64,000 nt of DNA from contig NZ_BMXV01000005.1 of NCBI RefSeq assembly GCF_014651935.1, positions 1 to 64,000 on the forward strand, read 5' to 3'. The notes under the pieces were generated by a model, which ran no database searches, was not told the origin of the DNA, and saw only the letters and a program-made list of their open reading frames with translations. Each line of letters begins with the position of its first letter. The first letter of the stretch is position 1. A program made the position numbers and the translations under genes. Positions 53,486 to 64,000 of this stretch are shown here, piece by piece. This stretch comes from Marinobacter zhanjiangensis (GTDB lineage: Bacteria; Pseudomonadota; Gammaproteobacteria; Pseudomonadales; Oleiphilaceae).

Positions 53486-54316
53486 ATGGCCACGCCGAGA
53501 CATCGCCGCGTAGGTGACAGCCCGCTGGTGCGCCGTTCGCTGATTGGCCTGGCGGTGGTTTTCACCGTGCTGCTGTTGTTCATGCCGCTGGCGCTGATCT
53601 TTGTGGAAGCCCTGTCGGAAGGTTGGGCCGTCTACGTGGGTAACATTCTGGATGAGTACACCCTTCATGCCATCGGCCTGACCCTGTTCGTGGCCCTGCT
53701 GACGGTGCCGCTGAACATGGTGTTCGGGGTATTCCTGGCGTGGCTGGTGACCCGCTTCCGGTTTCCCGGGCGCAAGGTACTCATCACGCTGATTGATATT
53801 CCGTTTGCGGTATCGCCGGTGGTGGCTGGCCTGCTGTATCTGCTGCTATACGGCGGCAACGGCTGGGTAGGGCAGTGGCTGGGGCAGTATGACATCCAGT
53901 TGATGTTCTCCTGGCCCGGCATTGTGATGGTGACCGTGTTCGTGACCTGTCCGTTCGTGGCGCGGGAGCTGATCCCGCTGATGCAGCAGCAGGGCAGTGA
54001 GGAAGAAGAAGCCGGCGTGGTGCTGGGCGCCTCGGGCTGGCAGCTGTTCCGGCGTATCACCCTGCCCAATATCCGCTGGGCCCTGCTTTACGGGGTGATA
54101 CTCACCAACGCCCGTGCCGTTGGTGAGTTCGGGGCGGTGTCCGTGGTGTCCGGCAATATCCGCGGCGAAACCAACACGCTGCCCCTGCATGTGGAACTGC
54201 TGTACCAGGACTATAACGCCGTGGGGGCTTTTGCCGCGTCTTCCCTGCTGGCGGGTATCGCGCTGATCACCCTGGCCGTAAAAGCCATCGTTGAGTGGCG
54301 CCAGAGTCGACTGTAA
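53486..54316 (+). CDS. cysW: Sulfate ABC permease CysW
   Basis: The 276-residue protein has six membrane helices and the EAA loop EAGVVLGASGWQLFRRITLP. It forms the second half of the sulfate permease channel with CysT. It starts three bases after cysT and nine bases before cysA. Confidence 0.95.
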   Translation: MATPRHRRVGDSPLVRRSLIGLAVVFTVLLLFMPLALIFVEALSEGWAVYVGNILDEYTLHAIGLTLFVALLTVPLNMVFGVFLAWLVTRFRFPGRKVLITLIDIPFAVSPVVAGLLYLLLYGGNGWVGQWLGQYDIQLMFSWPGIVMVTVFVTCPFVARELIPLMQQQGSEEEEAGVVLGASGWQLFRRITLPNIRWALLYGVILTNARAVGEFGAVSVVSGNIRGETNTLPLHVELLYQDYNAVGAFAASSLLAGIALITLAVKAIVEWRQSRL

Positions 54317-54325
54317 GGACTGTTC

Positions 54326-55417
54326 ATGAGTATCGAAATCCAGGGTATCAACAAGTTTTTCGACAGATTCCAGGCGCTGAACGACATCAATCTGACCATT
54401 CCCGATGGTCAGCTTACCGCGCTGCTTGGCCCGTCCGGTTCCGGCAAGACCACCCTGTTGCGCATTATTGCGGGGCTGGAGTCGGCGGAGCAGGGGCGCA
54501 TCCTGTTCAGTGGCCGCGACGTGACCGGTCTGCATGTGCGGGACCGCAGCGTGGGCTTCGTGTTCCAGCACTACGCCCTGTTCCGTCACATGACCGTGGC
54601 CCAGAACGTGGCTTTCGGCCTGGATGTGCTGCCACGCCGCGAGCGCCCCGGCAAGCCGGAGATCCGCCAGCGGGTGAACGGCCTGCTGGAGATGGTGCAG
54701 CTTGACCACCTGGCCAACCGCTATCCGGCCCAGTTGTCCGGGGGCCAGAAGCAACGCATTGCCCTGGCGCGGGCCATGGCCATGCGTCCGGAAATCCTGC
54801 TGCTTGACGAGCCGTTCGGGGCCCTGGATGCCAAGGTCCGCAAGGAACTGCGCCGCTGGCTGCGCAGCCTTCATGACGAGCTGCACTTCACCAGCGTGTT
54901 CGTCACCCACGATCAGGAGGAAGCGCTGGAACTGTCGGATCAGGTGGTGGTGATGAGCAATGGCAGCGTCGAGCAGGTGGATTCGCCCCTGGAACTCTAT
55001 GCCCGCCCGGATAGCCGCTTCGTGTTTGACTTCCTGGGGCAGGTGAACGTCCTCTCGGGCACCATTGGCAATGGCATCATCCGCCAGGGGGATGCCTGGG
55101 TGAAACTGCCTCGGGGCTGCGATGACGATGACGGGCAGCTCTATCTGCGCCCCCACGAGGTGCGACTGACCCAGCAGCCGACCCGCGAGGCCCACCTGCC
55201 GTTCCGCATCGAGGCCATCAGCGTGATCGGCGCGGAAGTACGGATTGAACTCAAGCCCGACGGTTGGGAGTGCGACGAGCTATGGGAAGTGGGCATCAGC
55301 CACTCCGACTTCAACGCCCGCAAGCCCCAGCGCGGTGACCGCTGTTATGCGGTGCCGGAAGTGGGCCACCTGTTCTGTGAGCACCTGGATGAGCCGAAGA
55401 CCCTGAACTGGCACTGA
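54326..55417 (+). CDS. cysA: Sulfate ABC ATPase CysA
   Basis: The 363-residue ATPase has Walker [10 protein letters not shown], the signature [15 protein letters not shown], Walker [14 protein letters not shown] and a C-terminal TOBE/regulatory domain (about 240-363). It energises uptake of sulfate or thiosulfate through CysTW. It is the last gene of the operon, followed by a weak terminator candidate. Confidence 0.96.
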   Translation: MSIEIQGINKFFDRFQALNDINLTIPDGQLTALLGPSGSGKTTLLRIIAGLESAEQGRILFSGRDVTGLHVRDRSVGFVFQHYALFRHMTVAQNVAFGLDVLPRRERPGKPEIRQRVNGLLEMVQLDHLANRYPAQLSGGQKQRIALARAMAMRPEILLLDEPFGALDAKVRKELRRWLRSLHDELHFTSVFVTHDQEEALELSDQVVVMSNGSVEQVDSPLELYARPDSRFVFDFLGQVNVLSGTIGNGIIRQGDAWVKLPRGCDDDDGQLYLRPHEVRLTQQPTREAHLPFRIEAISVIGAEVRIELKPDGWECDELWEVGISHSDFNARKPQRGDRCYAVPEVGHLFCEHLDEPKTLNWH

Positions 55418-55419
55418 GT

Positions 55420-55446
55420 CAGGCATTCGCCTGCCGCATTTTCTTC
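55420..55446 (+). terminator. Weak terminator candidate after cysA
   Basis: CAGGC (55420-55424) and GCCTG (55429-55433) flank a four-base loop, followed by CCGCATTTTCTT. The stem is short and the T-run is not immediate. Confidence 0.3.
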
Positions 55447-55633
55447 CCTATCGGCGAATCGCTGCTAATCTTTCCTTGGGGTCCGGGCGCTGTTTCGTGC
55501 CTGAATTCCGCAGCGACAATCAGTAGTTGACTGGCTACTTATTAACGACCTACAGTCATTGGCCATAACCAATAATATTCCGCAAAGCGGAAATCTGAAC
55601 CAAAAAATACAACAATATCGAGAGGAAAAACCG

Positions 55634-56788
55634 ATGCCCACTATCAAACGGCACCTGCTTGCCTTCGCCCTGGCAACCACACCCGCCATGGCCTTCAGCG
55701 CTGACGGCGTTGAACTGCCAGACACCCTCGGGATGACGGCTTACGGCACCAGTTCGGCGGGCTACAGTCAGATGGTATCCATCGGCAACCTGCTGCAGAA
55801 CGAGTACGGTGTTTCTGTGCGCATACTGCCCGGTGACAATGACGTTTCCCGCATGACACCCCTCAAGATGGGGCGGGTTCCCTTGTGTGCCTGTGGCATC
55901 GCGGCCTTTTATGGTGCCGAAGGCGTCCTTCTGTTTGCCGATGAAGACTGGGGACCGCAACCGATCCGGGTGGTCACCACTTCCATCGCCAGCTTCGGTC
56001 TGAGCATCGCGGTGGCCGGGGATATCGATGTGGAAGTCCCCTCCGATCTCGAGGGCAAGCGGGTGTCCTACATTCGTGGCGATGACGCCCTTAACCTGGG
56101 AACGGAAGCCATGCTCGCCTTCGGTGACCTGACCTGGGATGACGTGGAGCGAGTGGAGTTTCCGGGCTACGGCCGCTCATTTGACGGCATTATCGCCAAT
56201 CAGACGGATACCGCGTTTACCGTGAGTGTTGCCGGTGGTCCCCAACAACTGGCGGCGAGCCCGCGCGGCATCACCTGGCTGACCCTGGACCCGGACAACA
56301 AGGAAGGCTGGGCCCGGCTGAAAGAGGTCGCGCCATACTTCCAGCCTCACAAGGTGACCTCGGGGGCCGGTATCAGCGAGGACGATCCCTGGATCGGCTC
56401 CAGCTACCCCTACCCGATCCTGGTGGCCAACGCCGGCACCAACGATACCCTGGTCAAGAGCATGGTGAAGATCTTCACCGAAGACTACGACAAGTACAAG
56501 GACGCTGCACCGGGTAACGAGGGGTACGCTCTTGATAACCAGAACATGCAGTGGGTGATCCCGTTCCACGATGCCGTGGTGGAGTACTACAAGGAAATCG
56601 GTCACTGGACCGACGAGATGCAGGAGCACCAGGACATGCTTGTGCGTCGTCAGAACCTCCTGCTGGACACCTGGGACAACTTCACTGCCGGTGATACGCC
56701 TGACGATGATGACGCCTTCCGCAGTGCCTGGATGGAGGTCAGGGCTGAAGCTCTGGAAGAAGCGGGGATGAATCCGATCTTCCGTTGA
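55634..56788 (+). CDS. TAXI-family TRAP transporter solute receptor
   Basis: The start at 55634 (MPTIKRHLLAFALATTPAMA) follows AGAGGAAAAA and gives a signal peptide cleaved near AFSADG. The 384-residue protein matches TAXI-type receptors, with MTAYGTSSAGYSQMVSIGN and DDPWIGSSYPYPILVAN. These receptors bind small organic acids, amino acids or other solutes for the fused TRAP permease, which follows 127 bases later. The ligand cannot be read from sequence. CACG in RVPLCACGIA carries two close cysteines. Confidence 0.9.
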   Translation: MPTIKRHLLAFALATTPAMAFSADGVELPDTLGMTAYGTSSAGYSQMVSIGNLLQNEYGVSVRILPGDNDVSRMTPLKMGRVPLCACGIAAFYGAEGVLLFADEDWGPQPIRVVTTSIASFGLSIAVAGDIDVEVPSDLEGKRVSYIRGDDALNLGTEAMLAFGDLTWDDVERVEFPGYGRSFDGIIANQTDTAFTVSVAGGPQQLAASPRGITWLTLDPDNKEGWARLKEVAPYFQPHKVTSGAGISEDDPWIGSSYPYPILVANAGTNDTLVKSMVKIFTEDYDKYKDAAPGNEGYALDNQNMQWVIPFHDAVVEYYKEIGHWTDEMQEHQDMLVRRQNLLLDTWDNFTAGDTPDDDDAFRSAWMEVRAEALEEAGMNPIFR

Positions 56789-56915
56789 GTTCACAGCCTT
56801 CGGAAGCCTGTCGCCAGCAGTGTCCTGCCCTCTCATGACCTGTTCGCGACGGCTTCCTTGATGGCGGGAGGTTTGATCGCCTCCCGTCGGAGTCTTCCGA
56901 CGGAGTGTCTGCGCA

Positions 56916-58910
56916 ATGACCCAACCCCCTGAAACCACTTCCCCTGACCCGGAGAAAGTGACCGGTATCCGGCAACCGGGCGGCCTCTGGCCGTGGGTTC
57001 CCCGCCTTGTCACATTGGCACTGACCCTGTTCACCATCGATTACCTGTTCAACCTGCAGCTGATCAATGTGGTCACCCAGGTGGAGAGTCAGTTTTTCTA
57101 CACAGTGGTGGCGCTGATGCTGCCACTGGTGTTCGTGTTATGGCCGATCAGCCGCCATGCGGCCCGGGACCGTGTGCCCTGGTATGACATCGTGCTGTTT
57201 CTGGCATCAATCGGTATCTGCGGTTTTTTCGTGATCAGCGCCGAACAGATCCTGGACGAGGGCTGGGAATACGCGGCGCCCCAGTACGCGGTTGTCATGA
57301 GCTTCCTGTTCTGGGCCACTGTGCTTGAGGCAATCCGCCGGGCAGGGGGGCTGCCCATTGCGATTATCGTGGGGCTTGCGAGTCTCTACCCGATTTTTGC
57401 CGACGTGGTGCCGGGCCCGATTCAGGGCTTCCCCTCGTCACCACCGCAGACTGCCATCTATCTGGCCATGAGCCGTGAGGGGATCATGGGGATACCCCTG
57501 CAGGCCTTTGCCAACCTGGTCATCGGCTTCCTGCTGTTTGGTGTTGCCCTGCAGAAGACCGGTGGTGGCAAGTTCTTTATCAACCTGGCGTTTGCACTGC
57601 TGGGCCATGTCCGGGGCGGCCCTGCCAAGGTGGCGGTATTCTCCAGCGGCCTGATGGGCTCCATGAGCGGCAGTGTGATCACCAATGTGATGACCACCGG
57701 CGTGATGTCCATTCCGGCCATGCGCCGGGTGGGTTTTGGCAGGTCCTACGCGGCGGGGGTGGAAGCCTGTGCCTCGACGGGGGGCGTGCTGATGCCACCG
57801 GTCATGGGCGCAACGGCCTTTATCATGGCAGCGTTCCTGAATATTCCCTATGGCACCATTGCGCTGGCAGCGGTGGTGCCGTCGGTGTTGTATTTCCTGG
57901 GCCTGTTTATCCAGATCGACGCCTATGCCGCCCGCCATGACCTCAAGGGGCTGCCAGCGGATGAGTTGCCATCGCTGAAGAAAACGCTCAAGGAAGGCTG
58001 GTATTTCATTTTCGTGTTCGTGTTGCTGATCTGGTTGCTGTTTTTCCTGCGTCAGGAGGCCACCGCGCCATTCTATGCCACGGCGCTGCTGCTGGTGATC
58101 AACCAGGTGCTGCCTTACCAGCGCTGGGGTTGGCAGGACGTGAAAGACTTCTTCTTTGATGCGGGCAAGCTTTTCGCGGAGCTGATTGCCATCCTGGCGG
58201 GCGTCGGGCTGCTGGTCGGAGCCCTGTCAGTTACCGGGCTCTCCGGCACCATCGCCAATGACCTGATCTTTCTGGCCGGGGGCAACACGCTGGTGTTGCT
58301 GATGATGGGTGCGGTGACCAGTTTCATTCTGGGTATCGGTATGACCGTGACCGCCGCCTATATCTTCCTGGCCGTGGCACTGGCACCTGCCCTGATAAGC
58401 GGTGGCGGCATGGATCCGCTGGCGGTGCACCTGTTTATCCTTTACTGGGGAATGCTCAGTTTCATTACGCCACCGGTGGCCCTGGGGGCGTTTGCTGCCG
58501 CCACGGTGGCCGGCTCCCGCGCTATGGAAACCGGTATCCAGGCCATGCGTCTGGGCAGTGTGATCTACTTTATCCCGTTCCTGTTCGTGCTGAATCCGGC
58601 GCTGATTTTTCAGGGCGTCTGGAACGAGGTGCTGGTGGTTATCCTGCAGGCGCTGGCCGGAGTGGTGCTGATTGCCGGAGCCATGCAGGGCTGGTTGTTG
58701 GGGGTGGGAAATCTGGCCGCCAGTGGTGTATTGCAGTGGCCGGTCAGGCTGGCGCTGATCGTCGGGGGGCTGCTGTTGGCGGTGCCCGGTGGAGGACCGG
58801 TTCCGCTCACTAACCTGCAACTGTCAGTGATCAGTGCGGTGCTGATTATCCCCGCCGTTGTGCTGGCGAAGGTCAGCCATCGCCGTTACCTGGCGGCTGC
58901 GAACGGGTAG
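56916..58910 (+). CDS. Fused TRAP transporter permease (4TM/12TM)
   Basis: The 664-residue protein has about 18 membrane helices. The N-terminal four-helix part corresponds to the small TRAP subunit, then the DctM-like large subunit follows (ALQKTGGGKFFINLAFALLG, GSMSGSVITNVMTTGVMSIP, GGVLMPPVMGATAFIMA). This fused form is the partner of TAXI receptors. It uses a sodium gradient for uptake. A long hairpin at 58915-58955 follows its stop and separates it from the convergent frmA gene. Confidence 0.93.
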   Translation: MTQPPETTSPDPEKVTGIRQPGGLWPWVPRLVTLALTLFTIDYLFNLQLINVVTQVESQFFYTVVALMLPLVFVLWPISRHAARDRVPWYDIVLFLASIGICGFFVISAEQILDEGWEYAAPQYAVVMSFLFWATVLEAIRRAGGLPIAIIVGLASLYPIFADVVPGPIQGFPSSPPQTAIYLAMSREGIMGIPLQAFANLVIGFLLFGVALQKTGGGKFFINLAFALLGHVRGGPAKVAVFSSGLMGSMSGSVITNVMTTGVMSIPAMRRVGFGRSYAAGVEACASTGGVLMPPVMGATAFIMAAFLNIPYGTIALAAVVPSVLYFLGLFIQIDAYAARHDLKGLPADELPSLKKTLKEGWYFIFVFVLLIWLLFFLRQEATAPFYATALLLVINQVLPYQRWGWQDVKDFFFDAGKLFAELIAILAGVGLLVGALSVTGLSGTIANDLIFLAGGNTLVLLMMGAVTSFILGIGMTVTAAYIFLAVALAPALISGGGMDPLAVHLFILYWGMLSFITPPVALGAFAAATVAGSRAMETGIQAMRLGSVIYFIPFLFVLNPALIFQGVWNEVLVVILQALAGVVLIAGAMQGWLLGVGNLAASGVLQWPVRLALIVGGLLLAVPGGGPVPLTNLQLSVISAVLIIPAVVLAKVSHRRYLAAANG

Positions 58911-58914
58911 GGGG

Positions 58915-58955
58915 CAGGAGGTCCGCCGGGGCATCCCTCTCCGGCGGACTTCCTG
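58915..58955. terminator. Strong 15-base hairpin between convergent genes
   Basis: Left arm CAGGAGGTCCGCCGG (58915-58929) pairs with CCGGCGGACTTCCTG (58941-58955) including one G-T pair, around an 11-base loop. It lies between the TRAP permease and frmA stops, fitting a bidirectional terminator, but a T-run is absent. Confidence 0.5.
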
Positions 58956-58968
58956 TGGCACGGATCGA

Positions 58969-60758
<1,790 letters not shown>

Positions 60759-60778
60759 GGAAACTCCTTCGGACATCG

Positions 60779-60798
60779 TTATGCATATTGTTGCATAG
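60779..60798. promoter_or_regulatory. Candidate PadR operator 1
   Basis: TATGCA (60780-60785), a six-base spacer and TGCATA (60792-60797) form a perfect palindrome of the ATGC-N8-GCAT type used by PadR. It lies close to the PadR start, over the likely minus-strand promoter. Confidence 0.7.
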
Positions 60799-60815
60799 TT
60801 ATTCGGTAAAGAATA

Positions 60816-60835
60816 TTATGCAAAAAAGTGCATAA
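60816..60835. promoter_or_regulatory. Candidate PadR operator 2
   Basis: TTATGCA (60816-60822), six bases and TGCATAA (60829-60835) form a perfect seven-base-arm palindrome. Its centre is 37 bases from that of operator 1. It ends 15 bases before the DUF2306 start and overlaps its likely leader. Confidence 0.7.
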
Positions 60836-60850
60836 CAGGGAGAGGAAAAA

Positions 60851-61258
60851 ATGAACCTGAACGCGTTGCTGGCGGCCAGTCTGCCAATTCAGATCCATGT
60901 GGTGACAGTCATGCTCGCCCTGGTGATCGGGCTGCTACAGCTGGTACTGAAGCGGGGTACCTCATTGCACCGGACCATGGGGTGGGGCTGGGTTGTCGCC
61001 ATGGCGGTCACGGCAGTGTCATCGTTTTTCATTCATCGGATCCAGCTGGTGGGGCCGTGGAGCCCGATCCATATCCTGTCAGTGGTAACGCTGGTCTACC
61101 TGACATTGGCCATACAGGCCGCAAGGCAGGGCAATATGCGACGTCACGGCATGATCATGGCGTCGCTGTTCCTGTTTGCCGTGATCGGAGCGGGCGTCTT
61201 TACCCTGCTTCCGGGGCGGCTGATGCATGTGGTGCTGTTTGGTCAGGTGGGCGAATAA
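60851..61258 (+). CDS. DUF2306 membrane protein
   Basis: The 135-residue protein has four predicted membrane helices. It matches DUF2306 with GTSLHRTMGWGWVVAMAVTA, SPIHILSVVTL and the closing VFTLLPGRLMHVVLF, which has conserved His and Arg residues. The family is of unknown function. GAGAGGAAAAA precedes the start. It is divergent from, and probably controlled by, the PadR protein. Confidence 0.85.
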   Translation: MNLNALLAASLPIQIHVVTVMLALVIGLLQLVLKRGTSLHRTMGWGWVVAMAVTAVSSFFIHRIQLVGPWSPIHILSVVTLVYLTLAIQAARQGNMRRHGMIMASLFLFAVIGAGVFTLLPGRLMHVVLFGQVGE

Positions 61259-61404
61259 CCTGGCACGGTGCTGATGACGAGGGCCGAAGGCATCGGTATT
61301 TCCCGCTTGGTGGATGGGCCGGGCCCAATAGCACATGACATATTGCTAATGAACTGGCTCATACTTTTCACAGCTCCTACCTTTCAGCTAAGAGAGGAGG
61401 GCAT

Positions 61405-63021
61405 GTGATGGAAGAACTCGCGAGAAAGCTCGGGCTCAGGACTGACCCGACCATATTTTTCGTCTCCGCCGGCATCATGGTGGTGTTTCTGGTGGCCTTG
61501 CTGATCGCGCCTGGTCCCATTGGCACTGCCTTCGGTGCGGGGCGGCACTGGATCGCGACCAACCTTGGCTGGTTCTTTATTTTCGGGGTGACCATCTGGG
61601 TGGTGTTTCTGCTCTGGGTAGCCATCAGTCGCTTCGGCTCGATCCGCCTCGGTGGCAACGATGCCACGCCGGACTATGGCAATATCTCCTGGTTCACCAT
61701 GCTGTTCGCCGGTGGTATCGGCACGGTACTGATGTTCTGGGGGGTGGCCGAACCCATCTCGCATTTCGCCAATCCTCCACGACCGGACGTTGATCCGTTC
61801 ACGGTAGAGGCGGCCGATGATGCCATGGGGTTCGCAATTTACCATTTGGGGCTGCATACCTGGGCGATTTTTACCTTGCCGGGTCTGGCGTTTGCCTATT
61901 TCATCTATCGCTATAACCTGCCCATGCGATTCAGCTCGGTGTTTTATTCGCTGATTGGTGAACGTATCTACGGACCGGTTGGCAAGACTCTGGATGTGTT
62001 TGCCATTCTCGGCACCCTGTTCGGTGTGGCGGTTTCCATTGGTCTGGGCACTCAGCAGATCAATGCCGGTCTGTCGGAGCTGCTGGGGGTGCCGGACTCC
62101 GTTACCACCAAGGTCATCATTATTGTTGTGCTGACCACGGTGGCGGTCTGCTCCATTGTTGCCGGCCTGGACAAGGGCATAAAGATGCTGTCCAACGTCA
62201 ACATCGGAATGGCCGTGGGCCTGATGCTTTTCGTGCTGTTCACCGGTTCCACGGTGTTTCTGTTGCGGGCGGTGGTAGAGACGTTCGGCCTGTATATCAC
62301 GAACATCCTGCCCATGGCTTTCTGGAACGATGCGCTGGCGGAATATGCCAATGAAGGCCAGGGTGAGTGGGGCTGGCAGGGTGGCTGGACGGTCTTCTAC
62401 TGGGCCTGGACGGTAACCTGGTCACCCTTTATCGGCATTTTCGTGGCGCGTATCTCCCGGGGGCGTACGATTCGTGAGTTTGTCCTGGGGGTGCTGTTTG
62501 CCCCGTCCATCTTCACGCTGATCTGGTTTGCCATTTTCGGCTGGTCGGCCATGGAAATCGACGGTATCGGTGCCGAGGCCCGGGCTGCGCTTGGTGCTCA
62601 GGCCGGGTCCCTGGCTGCGGCGGTGGAGGAGAGCATTCCTCTGGCCATGTTCGCCTTCTTCGAGAACTTCCCGGCATCAACCCTGATTCAGGGGCTGGCC
62701 GTGGTGATCGTGGCAATTTTCTTCGCCACCTCGTCGGACTCGGCATCGCTGGTGGTGGATATGCTCTGTACCGGCACCGCTGAACCGGGGCCCTGGCACC
62801 AGCGGGTGTTCTGGGGTGTATCGGAGGGTGCCCTGGCGGCGATGCTGGTCGTGCTGGCCGGAGAAGCCGGGTTGACGGCGCTGCAGCAGGTTATCACCGT
62901 GGTTGGCCTGCCCATGTTTATCCTGGTGTTTGCCATGATGTTCGCGCTGCTTCGAGGACTGTCGAAGGAACACCTCTCCGACACCAAAGTGGGGGCGCCG
63001 CCAAAAACCGAGGAGCTGTAG
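61405..63021 (+). CDS. BCCT-family betaine/choline-type transporter
   Basis: A GTG at 61405 and an ATG at 61408 both follow GAGAGGAGGG; spacing favours 61408 slightly. The protein of about 537 residues has twelve membrane helices, the GVAEPISHF motif and a TM8 box WTVFYWAWTVTWSPFIGIF that closely matches glycine betaine carriers, plus RISRGRTIREF. It is expected to import betaine or choline for osmoprotection. It converges with the beta-CASP gene with only three bases between. Confidence 0.94.
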   Translation: MMEELARKLGLRTDPTIFFVSAGIMVVFLVALLIAPGPIGTAFGAGRHWIATNLGWFFIFGVTIWVVFLLWVAISRFGSIRLGGNDATPDYGNISWFTMLFAGGIGTVLMFWGVAEPISHFANPPRPDVDPFTVEAADDAMGFAIYHLGLHTWAIFTLPGLAFAYFIYRYNLPMRFSSVFYSLIGERIYGPVGKTLDVFAILGTLFGVAVSIGLGTQQINAGLSELLGVPDSVTTKVIIIVVLTTVAVCSIVAGLDKGIKMLSNVNIGMAVGLMLFVLFTGSTVFLLRAVVETFGLYITNILPMAFWNDALAEYANEGQGEWGWQGGWTVFYWAWTVTWSPFIGIFVARISRGRTIREFVLGVLFAPSIFTLIWFAIFGWSAMEIDGIGAEARAALGAQAGSLAAAVEESIPLAMFAFFENFPASTLIQGLAVVIVAIFFATSSDSASLVVDMLCTGTAEPGPWHQRVFWGVSEGALAAMLVVLAGEAGLTALQQVITVVGLPMFILVFAMMFALLRGLSKEHLSDTKVGAPPKTEEL

Positions 63022-63024
63022 GAC

Positions 63025-64000
63025 TCAGATCTCTACTTCGTCGTACAGCTCTGGCACTTTGGTGTTCCAGCCCAGGCGTTCGCGGATGTGTTTGCGCATC
63101 TCATCCGCCGCCACCAGCTCGCCATGGGTGATATAGACATGGTCCGGGGTCAGTTGGCCCTGCTCCAGCCAGGTGAGGATTTCCTCGTAGTCGCCGTGGG
63201 CGGAGAGGGAATCCAGGTTGTGGATCTCTGCCTTCACCGGCCAGTACTCGCCGTGAATCTTCACTGACTCGACGCCGTTTACCATGGCATCCCCCCGTGT
63301 GCCGGGGGCCTGGAAACCGGCGAAAATGATGCTGTTGCGGGGGTTGGGCAGCAGCATCTTCAGGTGGTGCAGCACCCGTCCGCCACTGGCCATGCCGCTG
63401 GCGGAGATGATAACGGCGGGAAACTTTTTGGTGGTCAGCTCGATGGACTGCTCCACGGTGCGCACGAATCTGGTGTTCTCGTCGATCAGCCCGCACTGGG
63501 CCTGGCTCAGTCGGTGTTCCTTGTGGTGGCGGCTGAAGATCTCGGTAGCCCGGATGGCCATGGGGCTGTTCAGGTAAACGGGTAGCTTCGGAATCCGGTT
63601 CTCGGCCATAAGCTTGTGCACCAGGTACAGAAGCATCTGGGCGCGCCCTACTGCAAATGCTGGCATCAGCACCACGCCGCCACGGGCGGCGGTTTTGCCG
63701 ATTATCTCGGCCAGCACCTGCTCCGGGTCTGTTTCGCCGTGGCGCCGATTGCCATAGGTGCTTTCACACACCAGGGCATCAGCCTTGCCGATGGGCTCGG
63801 GCCGACGCATGATGACATCGTCCTGGCGACCCACATCGCCGCTGAAGACCACGGTCCGGTCACTGGTAGTATCAGTGACATGCACACAGGAAGAACCCAG
63901 AATATGGCCGGCCGGTGTGAATTCGACCCTGAACCCGGGTACCGGTTCGAAGGGTTCATGGTAGTGCAGTGACTCGAAATGCTTCAGGGCCTCGTAGGCG
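63025..64000 (-). CDS. MBL-fold beta-CASP RNase, partial
   Basis: The reading frame continues past the window end, so the N terminus with the HxHxDH motif is missing. The visible part has TPAGHILGSS, the VFSGDVGR metal residue, CESTYGNRRH, VGRAQMLLY, SASGMASGGR and the closing DSLSAHGDYEEI and YITHGE motifs. This is the metallo-beta-lactamase plus beta-CASP core of CPSF73-like and RNase-type nucleases (YSH1/exonuclease family). It is expected to act on RNA. About 325 residues are visible. Confidence 0.92.
   Translation of the reverse strand, partial: AYEALKHFESLHYHEPFEPVPGFRVEFTPAGHILGSSCVHVTDTTSDRTVVFSGDVGRQDDVIMRRPEPIGKADALVCESTYGNRRHGETDPEQVLAEIIGKTAARGGVVLMPAFAVGRAQMLLYLVHKLMAENRIPKLPVYLNSPMAIRATEIFSRHHKEHRLSQAQCGLIDENTRFVRTVEQSIELTTKKFPAVIISASGMASGGRVLHHLKMLLPNPRNSIIFAGFQAPGTRGDAMVNGVESVKIHGEYWPVKAEIHNLDSLSAHGDYEEILTWLEQGQLTPDHVYITHGELVAADEMRKHIRERLGWNTKVPELYDEVEI

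Noticed and set aside
53846..55195. Minus-strand 449-codon frame over cysW and cysA
   Set aside because: Antisense to conserved ABC genes; GC-rich third positions keep the frame open.
55634..58910. TAXI-TRAP system as a sulfonate importer because it follows the sulfate operon
   Set aside because: The receptor gives no ligand signature and a separate leader of about 200 bases divides it from cysA.

Overview
The window reads as chromosomal DNA of a halophilic marine gammaproteobacterium, most likely Marinobacter or a close relative. No rRNA or other taxonomic marker is present, so this rests on gene content: a wax ester synthase/diacylglycerol acyltransferase, two BCCT-type compatible-solute carriers, a TAXI-TRAP transporter, many GGDEF/EAL proteins, Aquifex-type aconitase, DUF3010, DUF2750 and SEC-C small proteins, in uniformly GC-rich coding DNA. 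I found no tRNA, rRNA, CRISPR array, IS element or prophage.

Layout. 0.1-5.3 kb holds housekeeping and stress genes (atypical SDR, glutaredoxin, SlyD-like isomerase, phosphodiesterase, YqeY, membrane protein, voltage-gated K+ channel). 5.4-11.1 kb is mostly on the minus strand: an unrecognised 664-residue protein with a papain-like Gln/Cys/His/Asn arrangement, TenA, a glutathione transferase, WS/DGAT and a deaminase. 11.3-14.8 kb holds a PmtA-like methyltransferase, a lipoprotein, DUF2750, thioredoxin 2, a SEC-C protein and DUF3010.

14.8-34.6 kb is a dense signalling region. It has three EAL-containing proteins (two with degenerate GGDEF domains), one GGDEF diguanylate cyclase, a PilZ protein fused to a Rossmann module, an orphan pair of type IV pilus-type ATPases (a PilB/GspE-like one with a candidate MshEN c-di-GMP site and a novel N-terminal region, plus a PilU-like one), a CheB-CheR-PAS fusion coupled to a small PAS protein, CsbD, two DUF4398-type lipoproteins (one with OmpA) and a Crp-family regulator.

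34.9-39.6 kb is a complete arginine deiminase operon (arcD-type carrier, arcA, arcB, arcC) behind a near-perfect ANR/FNR box at class II spacing. 39.7-46.7 kb holds two SDRs, a DUF4112 protein, a decapitated chemoreceptor remnant, a BCCT carrier, a PAS-GAF-GGDEF cyclase and a DUF3336 patatin. 46.7-51.3 kb holds a divergent AlaX/MocR pair, aconitase and an apparent shikimate-kinase fragment. 51.5-58.9 kb holds a sulfate ABC transporter (sbp-cysTWA) and a TAXI-TRAP system. 59-64 kb holds glutathione-dependent formaldehyde dehydrogenase, a PadR regulator with twin operators facing a DUF2306 membrane protein, a second BCCT carrier and a beta-CASP nuclease cut by the window edge.

The items most worth following up are the PilZ-Rossmann fusion, whose C-terminal part resembles acyl-ACP reductases, the MshEN-bearing orphan pilus motor, the hidden papain-like protein, the overlapping hairpins before csbD, the chemoreceptor remnant and the twin PadR operators.
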